Shown: in pieces, positions 1 through 9,494 of the stretch
Layout of the letters: each line of letters starts with the position of its first letter
Numbering within the stretch: position 1 is the first letter of the stretch
Assembly: GCA_903897925.1 (NCBI GenBank)
Contig: CAIUDG010000037.1
Coordinates: 1 to 64,000 of the forward strand
DNA from: an uncultured beta proteobacterium
GTDB taxonomy: Bacteria; Pseudomonadota; Gammaproteobacteria; Burkholderiales; Burkholderiaceae_C
Direction: 5' to 3'
DNA: 64,000 bases
The notes under the pieces: model-generated
What the model was told of the DNA's origin: nothing
What the model saw: the letters and a program-made list of their open reading frames with translations, nothing else
The model's database searches: none
Program-made: the position numbers and the translations under genes

Positions 1-11
1 AAACAAGGACG

Positions 12-40
12 TTGAAATGTAACTTTGTTTCATTGATAAT
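12..40 (+). promoter_or_regulatory. sigma70-type promoter of tal-pgi-HAD
   Basis: A -35 box TTGAAA (12-17) and a -10 box GATAAT (35-40) are separated by exactly 17 bases. Each box matches the consensus at five of six positions. It lies about 35 bases upstream of the tal start and points toward it, so a transcript would start near base 47. This is motif reading only; no transcript evidence is available. Confidence 0.7.
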
Positions 41-75
41 TCAAGCGAGTTTCCTTAAGAAGGCCATTGACACCC

Positions 76-1023
76 ATGAACCAGCTCGATGCTCTAAAGC
101 AATACACCACGGTAGTCGCTGATACCGGTGACTTCAAGCAACTTGATGCATTTAAGCCACAAGATGCCACAACTAACCCGTCGCTAATTTTGAAGGCGGT
201 GCAAAAGCCAGACTACGCGCCCTTGCTCCAAGAGACGGTGCAACGCTATCAAGACCGCCCACTGGACGAGTTGATGGACCGGCTGCTGGTGCGCTTTGGT
301 TGCGAAATACTTTCCATCGTTCCGGGCCGGGTGTCCACCGAAGTGGATGCCCGCCTGAGTTTTGATACCGAAGCCACGGTCGCACGCGCCGAGCGGCTGA
401 TTGAGTTGTACCAGGCCGAAGGGGTGCATATTGATCGGGTGCTGATCAAGGTGGCCGCCACCTGGGAAGGCATTCAGGCGGCGCAGCGGCTTGAGCAGCG
501 TGGCATCCACACCAATCTGACGCTGTTGTTCTCGTTTTGCCAGGCGGTGGCTTGCGGGCAGGCCAAGGTGCAACTGATTTCGCCTTTTGTGGGCCGGATT
601 TATGACTGGTACAAAAAGTCGGCTGGCGCCCAGTGGGTCGAGGCCGAGAATGCCGGCGCCAACGATCCCGGGGTGCGTTCGGTAACGCAGATCTACAACT
701 ACTACAAGAAGTTTGGCATTGCCACCGAGGTCATGGGCGCGAGCTTTCGCAACGTGGGCCAGATCACTGCCCTGGCGGGTTGCGATTTGCTGACCATCAG
801 CCCGGACTTGCTGGCCACGCTGGCGGCTACCGAAACACCGCTGCAACAGGCCCTCAGTGCAGACACCGCGCAGGCGCTGGACCTGCCGCTGGTGCAATAC
901 GACCAGGCCAGTTTCCGTCTGGCGTTGAATGAAGACGCCATGGCCTCGGAAAAACTGGCCGAAGGTATTCGCGCCTTCTGTGCTGACGCGGTCAAGCTGG
1001 ACCAGCTGCTGCTGGCCCACTGA
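76..1023 (+). CDS. tal: transaldolase
   Basis: This is transaldolase of the non-oxidative pentose phosphate pathway, a cytosolic enzyme moving a dihydroxyacetone unit between sedoheptulose 7-phosphate and glyceraldehyde 3-phosphate. The 315-residue length fits the TalB-type family. The [10 protein letters not shown] strand is at residues 30-39. The Schiff-base lysine is Lys125 in [11 protein letters not shown], and [14 protein letters not shown] follows later. I chose ATG 76 over an in-frame TTG at 67 because the AAGAAGG ribosome site at about 57-63 is correctly spaced only for ATG 76. A strong promoter precedes it and pgi follows after 51 bases, so the two are probably one transcript for hexose phosphate interconversion. 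Confidence 0.97.
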   Translation: MNQLDALKQYTTVVADTGDFKQLDAFKPQDATTNPSLILKAVQKPDYAPLLQETVQRYQDRPLDELMDRLLVRFGCEILSIVPGRVSTEVDARLSFDTEATVARAERLIELYQAEGVHIDRVLIKVAATWEGIQAAQRLEQRGIHTNLTLLFSFCQAVACGQAKVQLISPFVGRIYDWYKKSAGAQWVEAENAGANDPGVRSVTQIYNYYKKFGIATEVMGASFRNVGQITALAGCDLLTISPDLLATLAATETPLQQALSADTAQALDLPLVQYDQASFRLALNEDAMASEKLAEGIRAFCADAVKLDQLLLAH

Positions 1024-1074
1024 AGACGCCGCGCGCAAACCGCTGCCCTTGCTCTTTTTTTGTAAAGAATCCGC

Positions 1075-2631
1075 ATGACCAGAATCCGATGCGACCAGAC
1101 CGCCGTCTGGAGCCAGTTGCAATCCGCTTTTGCGGCCGAGGGCCAGCACTTTGATGTGCGTGCCGCCTTTGCCCAGGACGCTCAGCGCTTTACGCGCTTT
1201 AGCCAATCTGCGCCGCATGTGTTTGCCGACCTGTCCAAAAACCGCATCGACGCTGCCACTGAAGCCTTGCTCTTCACGCTGGCGGAACAATGCGGCGTGC
1301 TGGCGCACCGCGACGCCATGTTCGCCGGTGAAAAAATCAACACCACGGAGCAACGTGCAGTCGGCCATGTGTGGCTGCGCAGTCCCAGTCCCGCGCCCAC
1401 TTGCGGCGACCCGACGCTGGCGCGCGAGCAGGTCGCTGCCCACGCCACGCTGGAGGCCATGCTGGCCTATGCCGAGGCGCTGCGCCAGGATGCTGAGATC
1501 ACCGACGTGGTGAACATCGGCATTGGTGGCTCTGATCTGGGGCCGCAAATGGCGGTGCGCGCCTTGCAGTCGTTTGCCCATGCCGGCAAGCGCATGCATT
1601 TTGTGAGCAATGTCGACGGCCACGAACTGGCGGCAGTTTTGGCGCAGGTGCAAGCGCGCCATACCGTGTTTTTGATTGCCAGCAAGACCTTTACCACCAT
1701 CGAGACCATGACCAATGCGGCTTCGGCCAAGGCCTGGTTTTTTGCGCAGGGGGGCACTGACACAGCACGCCATTTTGCGGCGCTGACCACCAATGTGCCG
1801 GCAGCGCATGCCTTTGGCATCAGCACCACCTTCGGTTTCTGGGACTGGGTGGGGGGGCGCTATTCCCTGTGGTCTGCCATTGGTCTGCCGATTGCCATTG
1901 CCATCGGGGCCCCGGGGTTTCGCGATTTTCTGGCTGGCGCGCACGCCATGGACGAACACTTTCGCAGCGCGCCGATGGCCCACAATCTGCCGCTGCGGCT
2001 GGGCTTGCTGGATGTCTGGTACCGCAATTTCCATGGCTTTGGCAGTCGCAGCATTGCGCCTTACCACAGTGCCCTGCAGCGTTTGCCGGCCTATTTGCAA
2101 CAGCTCGAAATGGAGAGCAATGGCAAACGCGTCGATCACCAGGGCGCCGCCTTGCCCTTCGGTACGGCGCCGGTGCTGTGGGGTGAACCGGGCACCAACG
2201 GCCAGCACGCCTATTTTCAGATGCTGCACCAGGGCAGCGACGTGGTGCCGGTGGAATTCATTGCCGTGAAGCACGCGCGCCACGGGTTGGCCGGGCACCA
2301 GCAGTTGTTGCTGGCCAATGTGTTGGCGCAGGCCCAGGCCTTGCTGCAAGGCCAGGCAGACGCTGGCGGGCACCGGAATTTTCCCGGCAACCGGCCCAGC
2401 ACCTTGTTGTTGCTTGACGAGCTCACACCGGCAACGCTGGGCGCCCTGATTGCCTTGCAGGAGCATCGGGTGTTTGTCAGCGGTAGCGTCTGGGGCATCA
2501 ACAGCTTTGATCAGTGGGGCGTTGAGCTGGGCAAGGTGCTGGCCAAAGACATTGCACCGCGTCTGCAGAGTGGTGATGTGCAGGGCCTGGATGCATCCAC
2601 CGCCGGTTTGCTGGCGCGGCTGCGGGACTGA
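1075..2631 (+). CDS. pgi: glucose-6-phosphate isomerase
   Basis: It interconverts glucose 6-phosphate and fructose 6-phosphate in the cytosol. The 518-residue protein carries the family signatures: GIGGSDLGP near residue 150 in the first sugar isomerase domain, the phosphate-binding SKTFTT run, WDWVGGRYSLWSAIGLP, and the C-terminal SGSVWGINSFDQWGVELGK. The length is slightly below the E. coli enzyme (about 549) because of a compact N-terminus. It lies 51 bases after tal and 9 bases before the HAD phosphatase, so the three genes look like one operon read from the promoter at 12-40. Confidence 0.97.
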   Translation: MTRIRCDQTAVWSQLQSAFAAEGQHFDVRAAFAQDAQRFTRFSQSAPHVFADLSKNRIDAATEALLFTLAEQCGVLAHRDAMFAGEKINTTEQRAVGHVWLRSPSPAPTCGDPTLAREQVAAHATLEAMLAYAEALRQDAEITDVVNIGIGGSDLGPQMAVRALQSFAHAGKRMHFVSNVDGHELAAVLAQVQARHTVFLIASKTFTTIETMTNAASAKAWFFAQGGTDTARHFAALTTNVPAAHAFGISTTFGFWDWVGGRYSLWSAIGLPIAIAIGAPGFRDFLAGAHAMDEHFRSAPMAHNLPLRLGLLDVWYRNFHGFGSRSIAPYHSALQRLPAYLQQLEMESNGKRVDHQGAALPFGTAPVLWGEPGTNGQHAYFQMLHQGSDVVPVEFIAVKHARHGLAGHQQLLLANVLAQAQALLQGQADAGGHRNFPGNRPSTLLLLDELTPATLGALIALQEHRVFVSGSVWGINSFDQWGVELGKVLAKDIAPRLQSGDVQGLDASTAGLLARLRD

Positions 2632-2640
2632 GTGTTGTCT

Positions 2641-3273
2641 ATGAATATTGTTTTTGATTTGGGCGCGGTCTTGCTGGAATGGCAGCCAGCGGCGCTGGTG
2701 GCACAAAGTTTCCCGGCGCAAACAGGCAGCCCGGCAGCGGCGCAGGCCTTGGCAAAAAACCTGTTCGGCCACGCGGATTGGCATGCCTTTGACCGCGGCG
2801 TGCTGGCCATGGACGCGGTGATTGCGCGCAGTGCCGAGCGGCTCCAGCTGCCGCTGCGTGATTTGCAAACCTTGGTTGAAGGCATCGGCGGCTATTTGCG
2901 GCCGATGGCCGAATCCCTGGCCTTGCTGGAAACATTGCGCGAACTGCGCCAGCGCAAGGCGGGTGTGAGCGGACTGTATTTTTTGTCCAATATGCCGCTG
3001 CCGTATGCGCGCAGTCTGGAGCGCGAGCACGCGTTTTTTGGCTGGTTTGATGGCGGCTTGTTTTCCGGGGATGCCTTGCAGGTGAAACCGGAGCCGGAAA
3101 TCTATCTGCAGTTACAAAACCGCTACCAGCTGGCGCCGGCGAGCACGCTGTTCATTGACGACTTGCAGGGCAACATCGATGCCGCCCGGGCGCTTGGCTG
3201 GCGCGGTATTCACTTTGTTTCTGCGGCACAGTTGCGCGCGGAGCTAGCGCCGCTGCTGGATTCACTGGCGTAA
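2641..3273 (+). CDS. HAD-superfamily phosphatase, YihX-like
   Basis: This is a 210-residue HAD-IA hydrolase. Motif I reads FDLGAVLLEW at residues 4-13, motif II contains FLSNMP, the conserved lysine is in VKPEPEIY, and motif IV is FIDDLQGNIDAA. The FDLG form of motif I, with Gly in place of the second Asp, is known from YihX, an alpha-glucose-1-phosphatase, and related proteins. A sugar phosphate substrate would fit the tal-pgi context, but that is inference. In-frame GTG and TTG codons lie at 2632 and 2635; ATG 2641 is preferred because it starts directly at the motif I strand. It ends at the terminator shared with groL. Confidence 0.85.
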   Translation: MNIVFDLGAVLLEWQPAALVAQSFPAQTGSPAAAQALAKNLFGHADWHAFDRGVLAMDAVIARSAERLQLPLRDLQTLVEGIGGYLRPMAESLALLETLRELRQRKAGVSGLYFLSNMPLPYARSLEREHAFFGWFDGGLFSGDALQVKPEPEIYLQLQNRYQLAPASTLFIDDLQGNIDAARALGWRGIHFVSAAQLRAELAPLLDSLA

Positions 3274-3363
3274 ATCTGCGGCACGCCAGTGCGCGGCGCC
3301 TGGTAACGCACAGCGCGCATGCAAGGCGCTGGGCGACAGCTACCGAATAGCGGCTATACAAAG

Positions 3364-3401
3364 AAAAAGCCCCGCAAGACCGAAGTCCTGCGGGGCTTTT
3401 T
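3364..3401. terminator. bidirectional rho-independent terminator
   Basis: AAAAAGCCCCGC (3364-3375) and GCGGGGCTTTTT (3390-3401) form a perfect 12-base-pair stem with a 14-base loop. The A run on one side and the T run on the other let it work in both directions. It separates the convergent tal-pgi-HAD operon from groES-groEL. Confidence 0.93.
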
Positions 3402-3450
3402 CATTGCGTACACCAGGCGGCTTGCGCTGCCTGGTGGTCGGCTAGAGCAA

Positions 3451-5118
<1,668 letters not shown>

Positions 5119-5153
5119 TTAAATAGGGTTATCAAAGCCAATCGCGTCGCGAT

Positions 5154-5444
5154 TTACTTCTCAACGACTGCAAACAGGTCGTCTTCTTTCATGACCAGCA
5201 GCTCGTCGCCATCGACCTTGACGGTCTGGCCGCTGTACTTGCCGAACAGAACACGGTCGCCCACCTTGACGGTCAGCGCAGCAACTTCACCCTTGTCATT
5301 GCGTTTGCCAGGGCCGACGGCCAGCACTTCACCTTGGTCAGGCTTTTCAGCAGCATTGTCAGGAATGTAGATGCCGGAAGCAGTCTTGGTTTCGCTTTCG
5401 ATGCGCTTAACAATCACGCGGTCTGCCAGAGGACGCAGTTTCAT
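5154..5444 (-). CDS. groS: co-chaperonin GroES (Hsp10)
   Basis: GroES caps the GroEL ring. The 96-residue length is standard. The start [16 protein letters not shown] is followed by the mobile loop that docks to GroEL, with the [15 protein letters not shown] segment at residues 21-35, and the roof region [12 protein letters not shown] purine-rich ribosome site (AAGGAG, plus-strand 5450-5456 region) sits just before the ATG. It is the first gene of the groES-groEL operon. Confidence 0.99.
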   Translation of the reverse strand: MKLRPLADRVIVKRIESETKTASGIYIPDNAAEKPDQGEVLAVGPGKRNDKGEVAALTVKVGDRVLFGKYSGQTVKVDGDELLVMKEDDLFAVVEK

Positions 5445-5528
5445 GAGGAATCTCCTTGGTATAGAAACAGTAGTAAGAACACGCCACCAGTCCGGGGACC
5501 GGTGGCCGTAAATTCGCGGAAGTGGATG

Positions 5529-5555
5529 TTAGCACTCCAATCCGTTGAGTGCTAA
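5529..5555 (-). promoter_or_regulatory. CIRCE operator (HrcA binding site)
   Basis: The arms TTAGCACTC (5529-5537) and GAGTGCTAA (5547-5555) are separated by nine bases and match the CIRCE consensus without mismatch. CIRCE is bound by the heat-shock repressor HrcA. It lies just downstream of the groES promoter, so HrcA binding would block early transcription. hrcA itself is not in this window. Confidence 0.97.
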
Positions 5556-5582
5556 TTCTAAGGGCAATCAACGCGATTTCAA
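5555..5582 (-). promoter_or_regulatory. promoter of groES-groEL
   Basis: On the minus strand a -35 box TTGAAA (plus 5577-5582) and a -10 box TAGAAT (plus 5555-5560) are 16 bases apart. The CTTGAAA form of the -35 box also resembles the sigma32 consensus, but the -10 area (CCCTTAGA) fits sigma32 poorly. The -10 box abuts the CIRCE operator, so HrcA control is expected; a contribution of the heat-shock sigma factor cannot be decided by eye. Confidence 0.65.
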
Positions 5583-5723
5583 GTCGGCGGGGTGACACTT
5601 TTGTGGCGTTTTGAGGTGTCGGTTTTCAGTGATGTCGGTTTGTAGTGAGTTTTGAATTAATTGCACTAAGTTTTGAACTGCCGTGTTCTGTTCCAGACCA
5701 ACTCGACTGCACGGGATCATTGC

Positions 5724-5742
5724 AGTAGGATTGAATCCTACT
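5724..5742 (+). promoter_or_regulatory. palindromic operator of the toxin-antitoxin operon
   Basis: AGTAGGATT-G-AATCCTACT is a perfect inverted repeat with nine-base arms. It ends 15 bases before the antitoxin ATG and just before its AAGGAG ribosome site. ParD-type ribbon-helix-helix antitoxins autoregulate by binding such palindromes, so this is the probable operator. Confidence 0.75.
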
Positions 5743-5757
5743 AACCAAGGAGCTGTT

Positions 5758-6027
5758 ATGCGAACGACTCAACAATTGAGCATCACTCTGCCCAACGACA
5801 TGGCGGACGTGGTGAAAACTAAGGTTCGATCTGGCGAATACGCCAGCGAAAGCGAGGTGATCCGGGATGGCCTGCGGGCGCTGATGACCAGGGATAGGGT
5901 CGTTGAAAACTGGCTGCTAAACCAGGTAGGCCCTGCCGTTGACGCGTTGAAGGCTGATCCGTCGATAGCCGTCACGCTTGACCAGGTGCGCACCCGTTTG
6001 GCCGCCGAGCATGGCAAGGCACGATGA
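5758..6027 (+). CDS. parD: ParD-type antitoxin (ribbon-helix-helix)
   Basis: This 89-residue protein has the CopG/ParD ribbon-helix-helix fold at its N-terminus. The beta strand QQLSITLPNDM (residues 5-15) is followed by MADVVKTKVRSGEYASESEVIRDGLRALM. The charged C-terminal half would wrap the toxin. The protein should neutralise the toxin and, with it, repress the operon through the 5724-5742 palindrome. ATG 5758 is chosen because AAGGAG (5747-5752) precedes it and the conserved strand begins right after. Its end overlaps the toxin start by four bases (ATGA), which suggests translational coupling. Confidence 0.9.
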   Translation: MRTTQQLSITLPNDMADVVKTKVRSGEYASESEVIRDGLRALMTRDRVVENWLLNQVGPAVDALKADPSIAVTLDQVRTRLAAEHGKAR

Positions 6028-6350
6028 GTTACCGGGTCGTTTTCAGTCCGCAAGCGGAAGAACAGCTTGTCGAGCTGTACCACTACATTGCCAATGCAGC
6101 ATCACCCGCTATCGCCGTTCGATACACCGAGGCCATCGTGAGCTACTGCGAGAGCTTGCGCATGGTTCCACTGAGTGGCGCCAAACGTGATGATGTGCGG
6201 CCTGGCCTGCGCATTACAAACTACAGGAAACGGACTGTGATCGCCTTTCATGTCAGTGCGGAGCAAATCGCCATCGTCGGCGTTTTCTACGGTGGACAGG
6301 ATTACGAAACGATCCTGCAAGACGATCTGGACAACAACCTGGGACATTGA
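6024..6350 (+). CDS. parE: ParE/RelE-superfamily toxin
   Basis: This 108-residue protein has the RelE/ParE fold. It contains SYRVVFSPQAEEQLVELYHYIA (strand-helix), then a helix with an AIVSYCESL run, the central GLRITNYRKRTVIAFHV strands, and IAIVGVFYGGQDYETIL. ParE members poison DNA gyrase and RelE members cleave mRNA; the sequence alone does not decide which applies. The paired ParD-type antitoxin favours ParE. The start overlaps the antitoxin stop. Confidence 0.88.
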   Translation: MSYRVVFSPQAEEQLVELYHYIANAASPAIAVRYTEAIVSYCESLRMVPLSGAKRDDVRPGLRITNYRKRTVIAFHVSAEQIAIVGVFYGGQDYETILQDDLDNNLGH

Positions 6351-6356
6351 GCCGCC

Positions 6357-6635
6357 ATGACTATTACCTCGGAAGAAGCCAAGAAGGCGCTGCAGGCAAA
6401 TGGGCTAAGCATTGCTCAGTTTGCGAAAACATTTGGATTTAACGTCCACCTTGTTTATGCGGTGCTGGCCGGCAAGAACAAAGCCAGCCGTGGCGAGAGT
6501 CATCGAATAGCGGTTGCTTTGGGGCTGAAACCCAAGCCATCCGGCGAGCAAGGCAACGCGCAGGGCACAGCGTGGCATGGTGTGGCAGGGCGTGCAGCCC
6601 GATCCGGCTTGGTGCTTGCCCGCGGGCCTGGGTGA
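6357..6635 (+). CDS. BcepMu gp16-like small DNA-binding protein
   Basis: This 92-residue protein resembles the BcepMu gp16 family of phage-associated helix-turn-helix proteins. The diagnostic part is residues 1-60: SIAQFAKTFGFNVHLVYAVLAGKNKASRGESHRIAVALGLK contains the helix-turn-helix and the GxSHxIAVALGL motif. After about residue 62 the sequence (QGNAQGTAWHGVAGRAARS...) looks like out-of-frame filler, so the tail may be frameshifted or a non-homologous extension. It starts six bases after the toxin gene on the same strand, which suggests a three-gene operon or a phage remnant. Its function is unknown; a regulatory role is inferred. Confidence 0.65.
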   Translation: MTITSEEAKKALQANGLSIAQFAKTFGFNVHLVYAVLAGKNKASRGESHRIAVALGLKPKPSGEQGNAQGTAWHGVAGRAARSGLVLARGPG

Positions 6636-6786
6636 ACTGGCGCAACTTTGCGTTAAACACTGTACCCCGGGAATACAATTGCGCGGCTTTGGCCTGGCTG
6701 GATTGTGTGTGGGAAGGGCGCTATGTCCTCTGCGCCGCTGGTCGCTATGGCCTTGGGCGCTCCCTTTTCCTTCAATCTGCGATGCC

Positions 6787-7791
6787 ATGAGTCTGAAAAA
6801 ATTGGCCCAAAGCCTGGGTTTGTCTCCGACCACGGTGAGCCGGGCGCTCAATGGCTACCCTGAAGTCAATGCGCGGACCCGGCAGCTGGTGCTGGAGGCG
6901 GCAGGGCGCTATGGCTATCACGCCAATCCGACCGCCCGGCGCCTGGCGCTGGGCCGCACCGACACCATTGGCTGGGTTTATCCGCTGGACTCGCCCTTGA
7001 TCAGCGATGCGAGTTTTCTTCAAACCATTGCCGGGGTAACCGAGCGGCTGGCGCAGGAAGGTATTGATTTCCACCTCATTGCGGCGCGCCCCGGGGCCGA
7101 GTTGGGCACCTATGAGCGGCTGGTCCAGGGCCGTCTGGTGGATGGTCTGGTGGTGGCCCATACGCGGGTAGAGGATGCGCGAATTGACTATCTGCATGGA
7201 CAAGGTTTTCCGTTTGTGGCCTATGGTCGCACGCAAGCGCCGAGTGCCAGCCATAGCTGGTTTGACCTCGATAACGCATGCGGCGCACAGCTTGCGGTGG
7301 ACCATCTGGTGGCCCTGGGGGTTCGCGAAATTGCTTATCTGTACGACGATTTGGCGCTGAATTTTTCATTTCAGCGTTTGCAGGGCTTCCGGCACGCCAT
7401 GGCGCAGCATGGCCTGGAGCTGCCCGAGGCATGGGTCCGCGCTACCGGTGACGCACGCCGCAGCGGCTATGACGCCGCGCGGGCCTTGCTGCAGCTGGCG
7501 CCGCGCCTGCAAGCCCTCATTGTCGATAACCGTCTGGCGGGCATTGGCGCTTTGCATGCGGCGGCGGACTGTCGTTTGTCTGTCGGGCAGGATTTGCAGG
7601 TGGTGATTTTTGGAGGCGTGCCGCCTGACACCATCGTCGCCAGTCCGGCAGTGATTGCCGTTGAACTTTCGTCGGCAGCGCGGATCGGGGCGCAGCTTGC
7701 CGAACTTGTCATGCACGCCGTGCACACCCCCACAGCACCCGCCCGCCAAACGCTGTGGCGACCGCGCATCGTCGCACCGACCACGCCCTGA
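6787..7791 (+). CDS. LacI-family transcriptional regulator
   Basis: This is a 334-residue repressor. The N-terminal helix-turn-helix reads SLKKLAQSLGLSPTTVSRALNG (residues 2-23), followed by the hinge region YHANPTARRLALGRT and a periplasmic-binding-protein-like sugar domain. ATG 6787 puts the helix-turn-helix at the extreme N-terminus, as is normal; longer in-frame starts would add unrelated residues. Two palindromes of LacI-operator type lie downstream (7932-7949, 7995-8008) before a porin and a sugar-binding protein, so it probably controls these. The effector is not evident; a maltose/trehalose-like sugar is inferred from the neighbours. Confidence 0.93.
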   Translation: MSLKKLAQSLGLSPTTVSRALNGYPEVNARTRQLVLEAAGRYGYHANPTARRLALGRTDTIGWVYPLDSPLISDASFLQTIAGVTERLAQEGIDFHLIAARPGAELGTYERLVQGRLVDGLVVAHTRVEDARIDYLHGQGFPFVAYGRTQAPSASHSWFDLDNACGAQLAVDHLVALGVREIAYLYDDLALNFSFQRLQGFRHAMAQHGLELPEAWVRATGDARRSGYDAARALLQLAPRLQALIVDNRLAGIGALHAAADCRLSVGQDLQVVIFGGVPPDTIVASPAVIAVELSSAARIGAQLAELVMHAVHTPTAPARQTLWRPRIVAPTTP

Positions 7792-7920
7792 TTTGAAACG
7801 CAAACCGGTCGGCGCTGCGCCTTGCCGGTGTTGCGCCAAGCCACTTTGCGCCGCAGCAAGCGGCGCTTATCGACACGTGTAGCCAAGCTTGTGGTCTCGT
7901 CCATCAGGATAAATACTTGA

Positions 7921-7949
7921 TTGACATCAAAATTCAAATCGCTTTGAAT
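7921..7949 (+). promoter_or_regulatory. promoter with overlapping LacI-type operator O1
   Basis: A consensus -35 box TTGACA (7921-7926) and a -10 box TTGAAT (7944-7949) are 17 bases apart. The near-palindrome ATTCAAA-TCGC-TTTGAAT (7932-7949) covers the spacer and the -10 box, with the central CG typical of LacI-family sites. Repressor bound here would exclude RNA polymerase. The transcript would have a leader of about 180 bases before the porin start. Confidence 0.72.
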
Positions 7950-7994
7950 CGCTGCCAAGCCGCTTTTTGTCGAATTTTCGCTGCAACCTCAAAT

Positions 7995-8008
7995 TCAAAG
8001 CGCTTTGA
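7995..8008 (+). promoter_or_regulatory. LacI-type operator O2
   Basis: TCAAAGCGCTTTGA is a perfect 14-base palindrome with a central CG, and shares its half-sites with O1. The two centres are 61 bases apart, close to six helical turns, which would allow looping by a tetrameric or paired repressor. Besides O1 and O2, the gap 7792-8135 shows only an AGGAG ribosome site (8124-8128) for the porin. Confidence 0.72.
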
Positions 8009-8135
8009 GGTCGGTGGCAGGCTGGCTGCCTGCCGTGGCGCTTCACGGTCGGTGGTGCCGGCCTTGCCGGATGAACAGAAGGGCTATAGCGCTGTTTGAA
8101 GTTGGTGTTTACCAACAAAACTCAGGAGATATTTG

Positions 8136-9407
8136 ATGCGATTGAAACATCTGCGCTGCACTGCGGCCGTTGCGCTGCTGCTGGGCACTGGCTCGGTGGC
8201 TTGGGCGGACGACATGGCCGCAGCCAACAACGCGGCGACCGACGCCGCCGCTAATGCGGCGCTGACGCAAAAGATCAAGGATGTTATTGGTTTGGACTTT
8301 TTTGGTTATGCACGCGGCGGCTATTACGATGCCGCGAGCAATGCGCAGGTGGGACAGTACCAACTTGGCGGCGACCTGCAGCATTACCGCCTCGGCAACG
8401 AGGGCGACAACTATGCCGAGTTCGGCATGCGCAAAAAAATCGACCTGGGTGGTGGTCTGCAGTGGGGTATTACGTACCAGCCCAAGATTTATAACGGCAC
8501 CAGCGGCACTGCGCAGATTTACAGCGAACTCTCCGGTCTCGAGTTCGACCCCGGCATGAAGCTGTGGGCGGGTCAGCGCTACCACCGGATTCAGGACGTT
8601 CATATCCTGGACAACTGGGTCATGCAAGATGGCGACAACTATGGCGCCGGCGCTGACGACATCCAGCTCGGGCGCCTGGCCAAACTCAATCTGAGCCTGT
8701 CGACGCAAGGCAATTCGGACAACCAGAACAACCAGTCCAACGCCGCGCGCCGCTTCAACTTCCAGTTACACGATTTGCCAACCAATGCCGGCGGCAAGCT
8801 GACGATTACCGGCGCCGTGCTGAATGGCAACTTTGCCATCGGTCCAGCCGGCAGTGCCTTCGGCCTGCTGCACAACCAGGAACATTTCATTTTGCCGGGC
8901 ATGAACAACGCGCTGTTCCTGCAGACTTCGTCGGGCCATGCCGGTATCACGGGCGAGTTTTACAACCTCGACACCCCCGACGGCAGCGCGCTGGCGGGGG
9001 CCACACAAAGCCGCATCGTGGACACGGTGGATTGGCAGTTTGGCAAGTTGGGCGGCCAGGCCGTGGTCGGCTACCAGACCATAACGCCGAGCAATGCGGT
9101 AACCGGCAAAGACCTGTCCCTGGGCGGGCGGCTGAGCTACGGTCTGGCCCGGAACACCAAGCTGCTGGCGGAAGTCGGCCTGACCTCGCGTGATGTCGCC
9201 GGCACTGCCACGCAACAGTTGAACAAGGAAACACTGGCACTGGCGTTTGCGCCGAACACCGATTTCTGGAACCGACCGGAATTCCGTATTTATGCCAGCT
9301 GGTTCAACTGGAATAGCGCTGCGGCGCTGGCCAATATGAGCACCTTTGGCGTCAATAACGCGACCAGCGCCACCACCTTCGGCATGCAAATGGAAGCCTG
9401 GTGGTGA
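8136..9407 (+). CDS. maltoporin-like sugar porin (LamB family)
   Basis: This is an outer-membrane porin of 423 residues with a signal peptide ending near GSVAWA-DD. After a short Ala/Asn-rich stretch, LamB features appear: DFFGYARGGYYD, YRLGNEGDNYAEFGM, and WAGQRYHRIQDVHILDNWVMQDGDNYGAG, and the barrel ends in an aromatic C-terminus (EAWW). LamB-type channels carry maltodextrins and other sugars. The start has AGGAG eight bases upstream. It is preceded by the two LacI-type operators and followed after 87 bases by a sugar-binding protein gene. Confidence 0.9.
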   Translation: MRLKHLRCTAAVALLLGTGSVAWADDMAAANNAATDAAANAALTQKIKDVIGLDFFGYARGGYYDAASNAQVGQYQLGGDLQHYRLGNEGDNYAEFGMRKKIDLGGGLQWGITYQPKIYNGTSGTAQIYSELSGLEFDPGMKLWAGQRYHRIQDVHILDNWVMQDGDNYGAGADDIQLGRLAKLNLSLSTQGNSDNQNNQSNAARRFNFQLHDLPTNAGGKLTITGAVLNGNFAIGPAGSAFGLLHNQEHFILPGMNNALFLQTSSGHAGITGEFYNLDTPDGSALAGATQSRIVDTVDWQFGKLGGQAVVGYQTITPSNAVTGKDLSLGGRLSYGLARNTKLLAEVGLTSRDVAGTATQQLNKETLALAFAPNTDFWNRPEFRIYASWFNWNSAAALANMSTFGVNNATSATTFGMQMEAWW

Positions 9408-9494
9408 TGGGCGCCTGCCGCCACCGATTTGTACCTGGCACCTTAGCGTGTCGCCGGCTGGGCCTGTATGGCCTGGCCGCAACCCATTAACACC

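Noticed and set aside
184-3030. 948-codon open frame on the minus strand
   Set aside because: It is antisense to tal, pgi and the HAD gene, which are certain. The product is rich in His, Gln and Arg without any family motif, as expected for a shadow in GC-rich DNA.
6636-6786. Promoter for the LacI-like gene
   Set aside because: A TACAAT string is present, but the nearest TTG-type -35 box is about 20 bases away, so I could not support a promoter.
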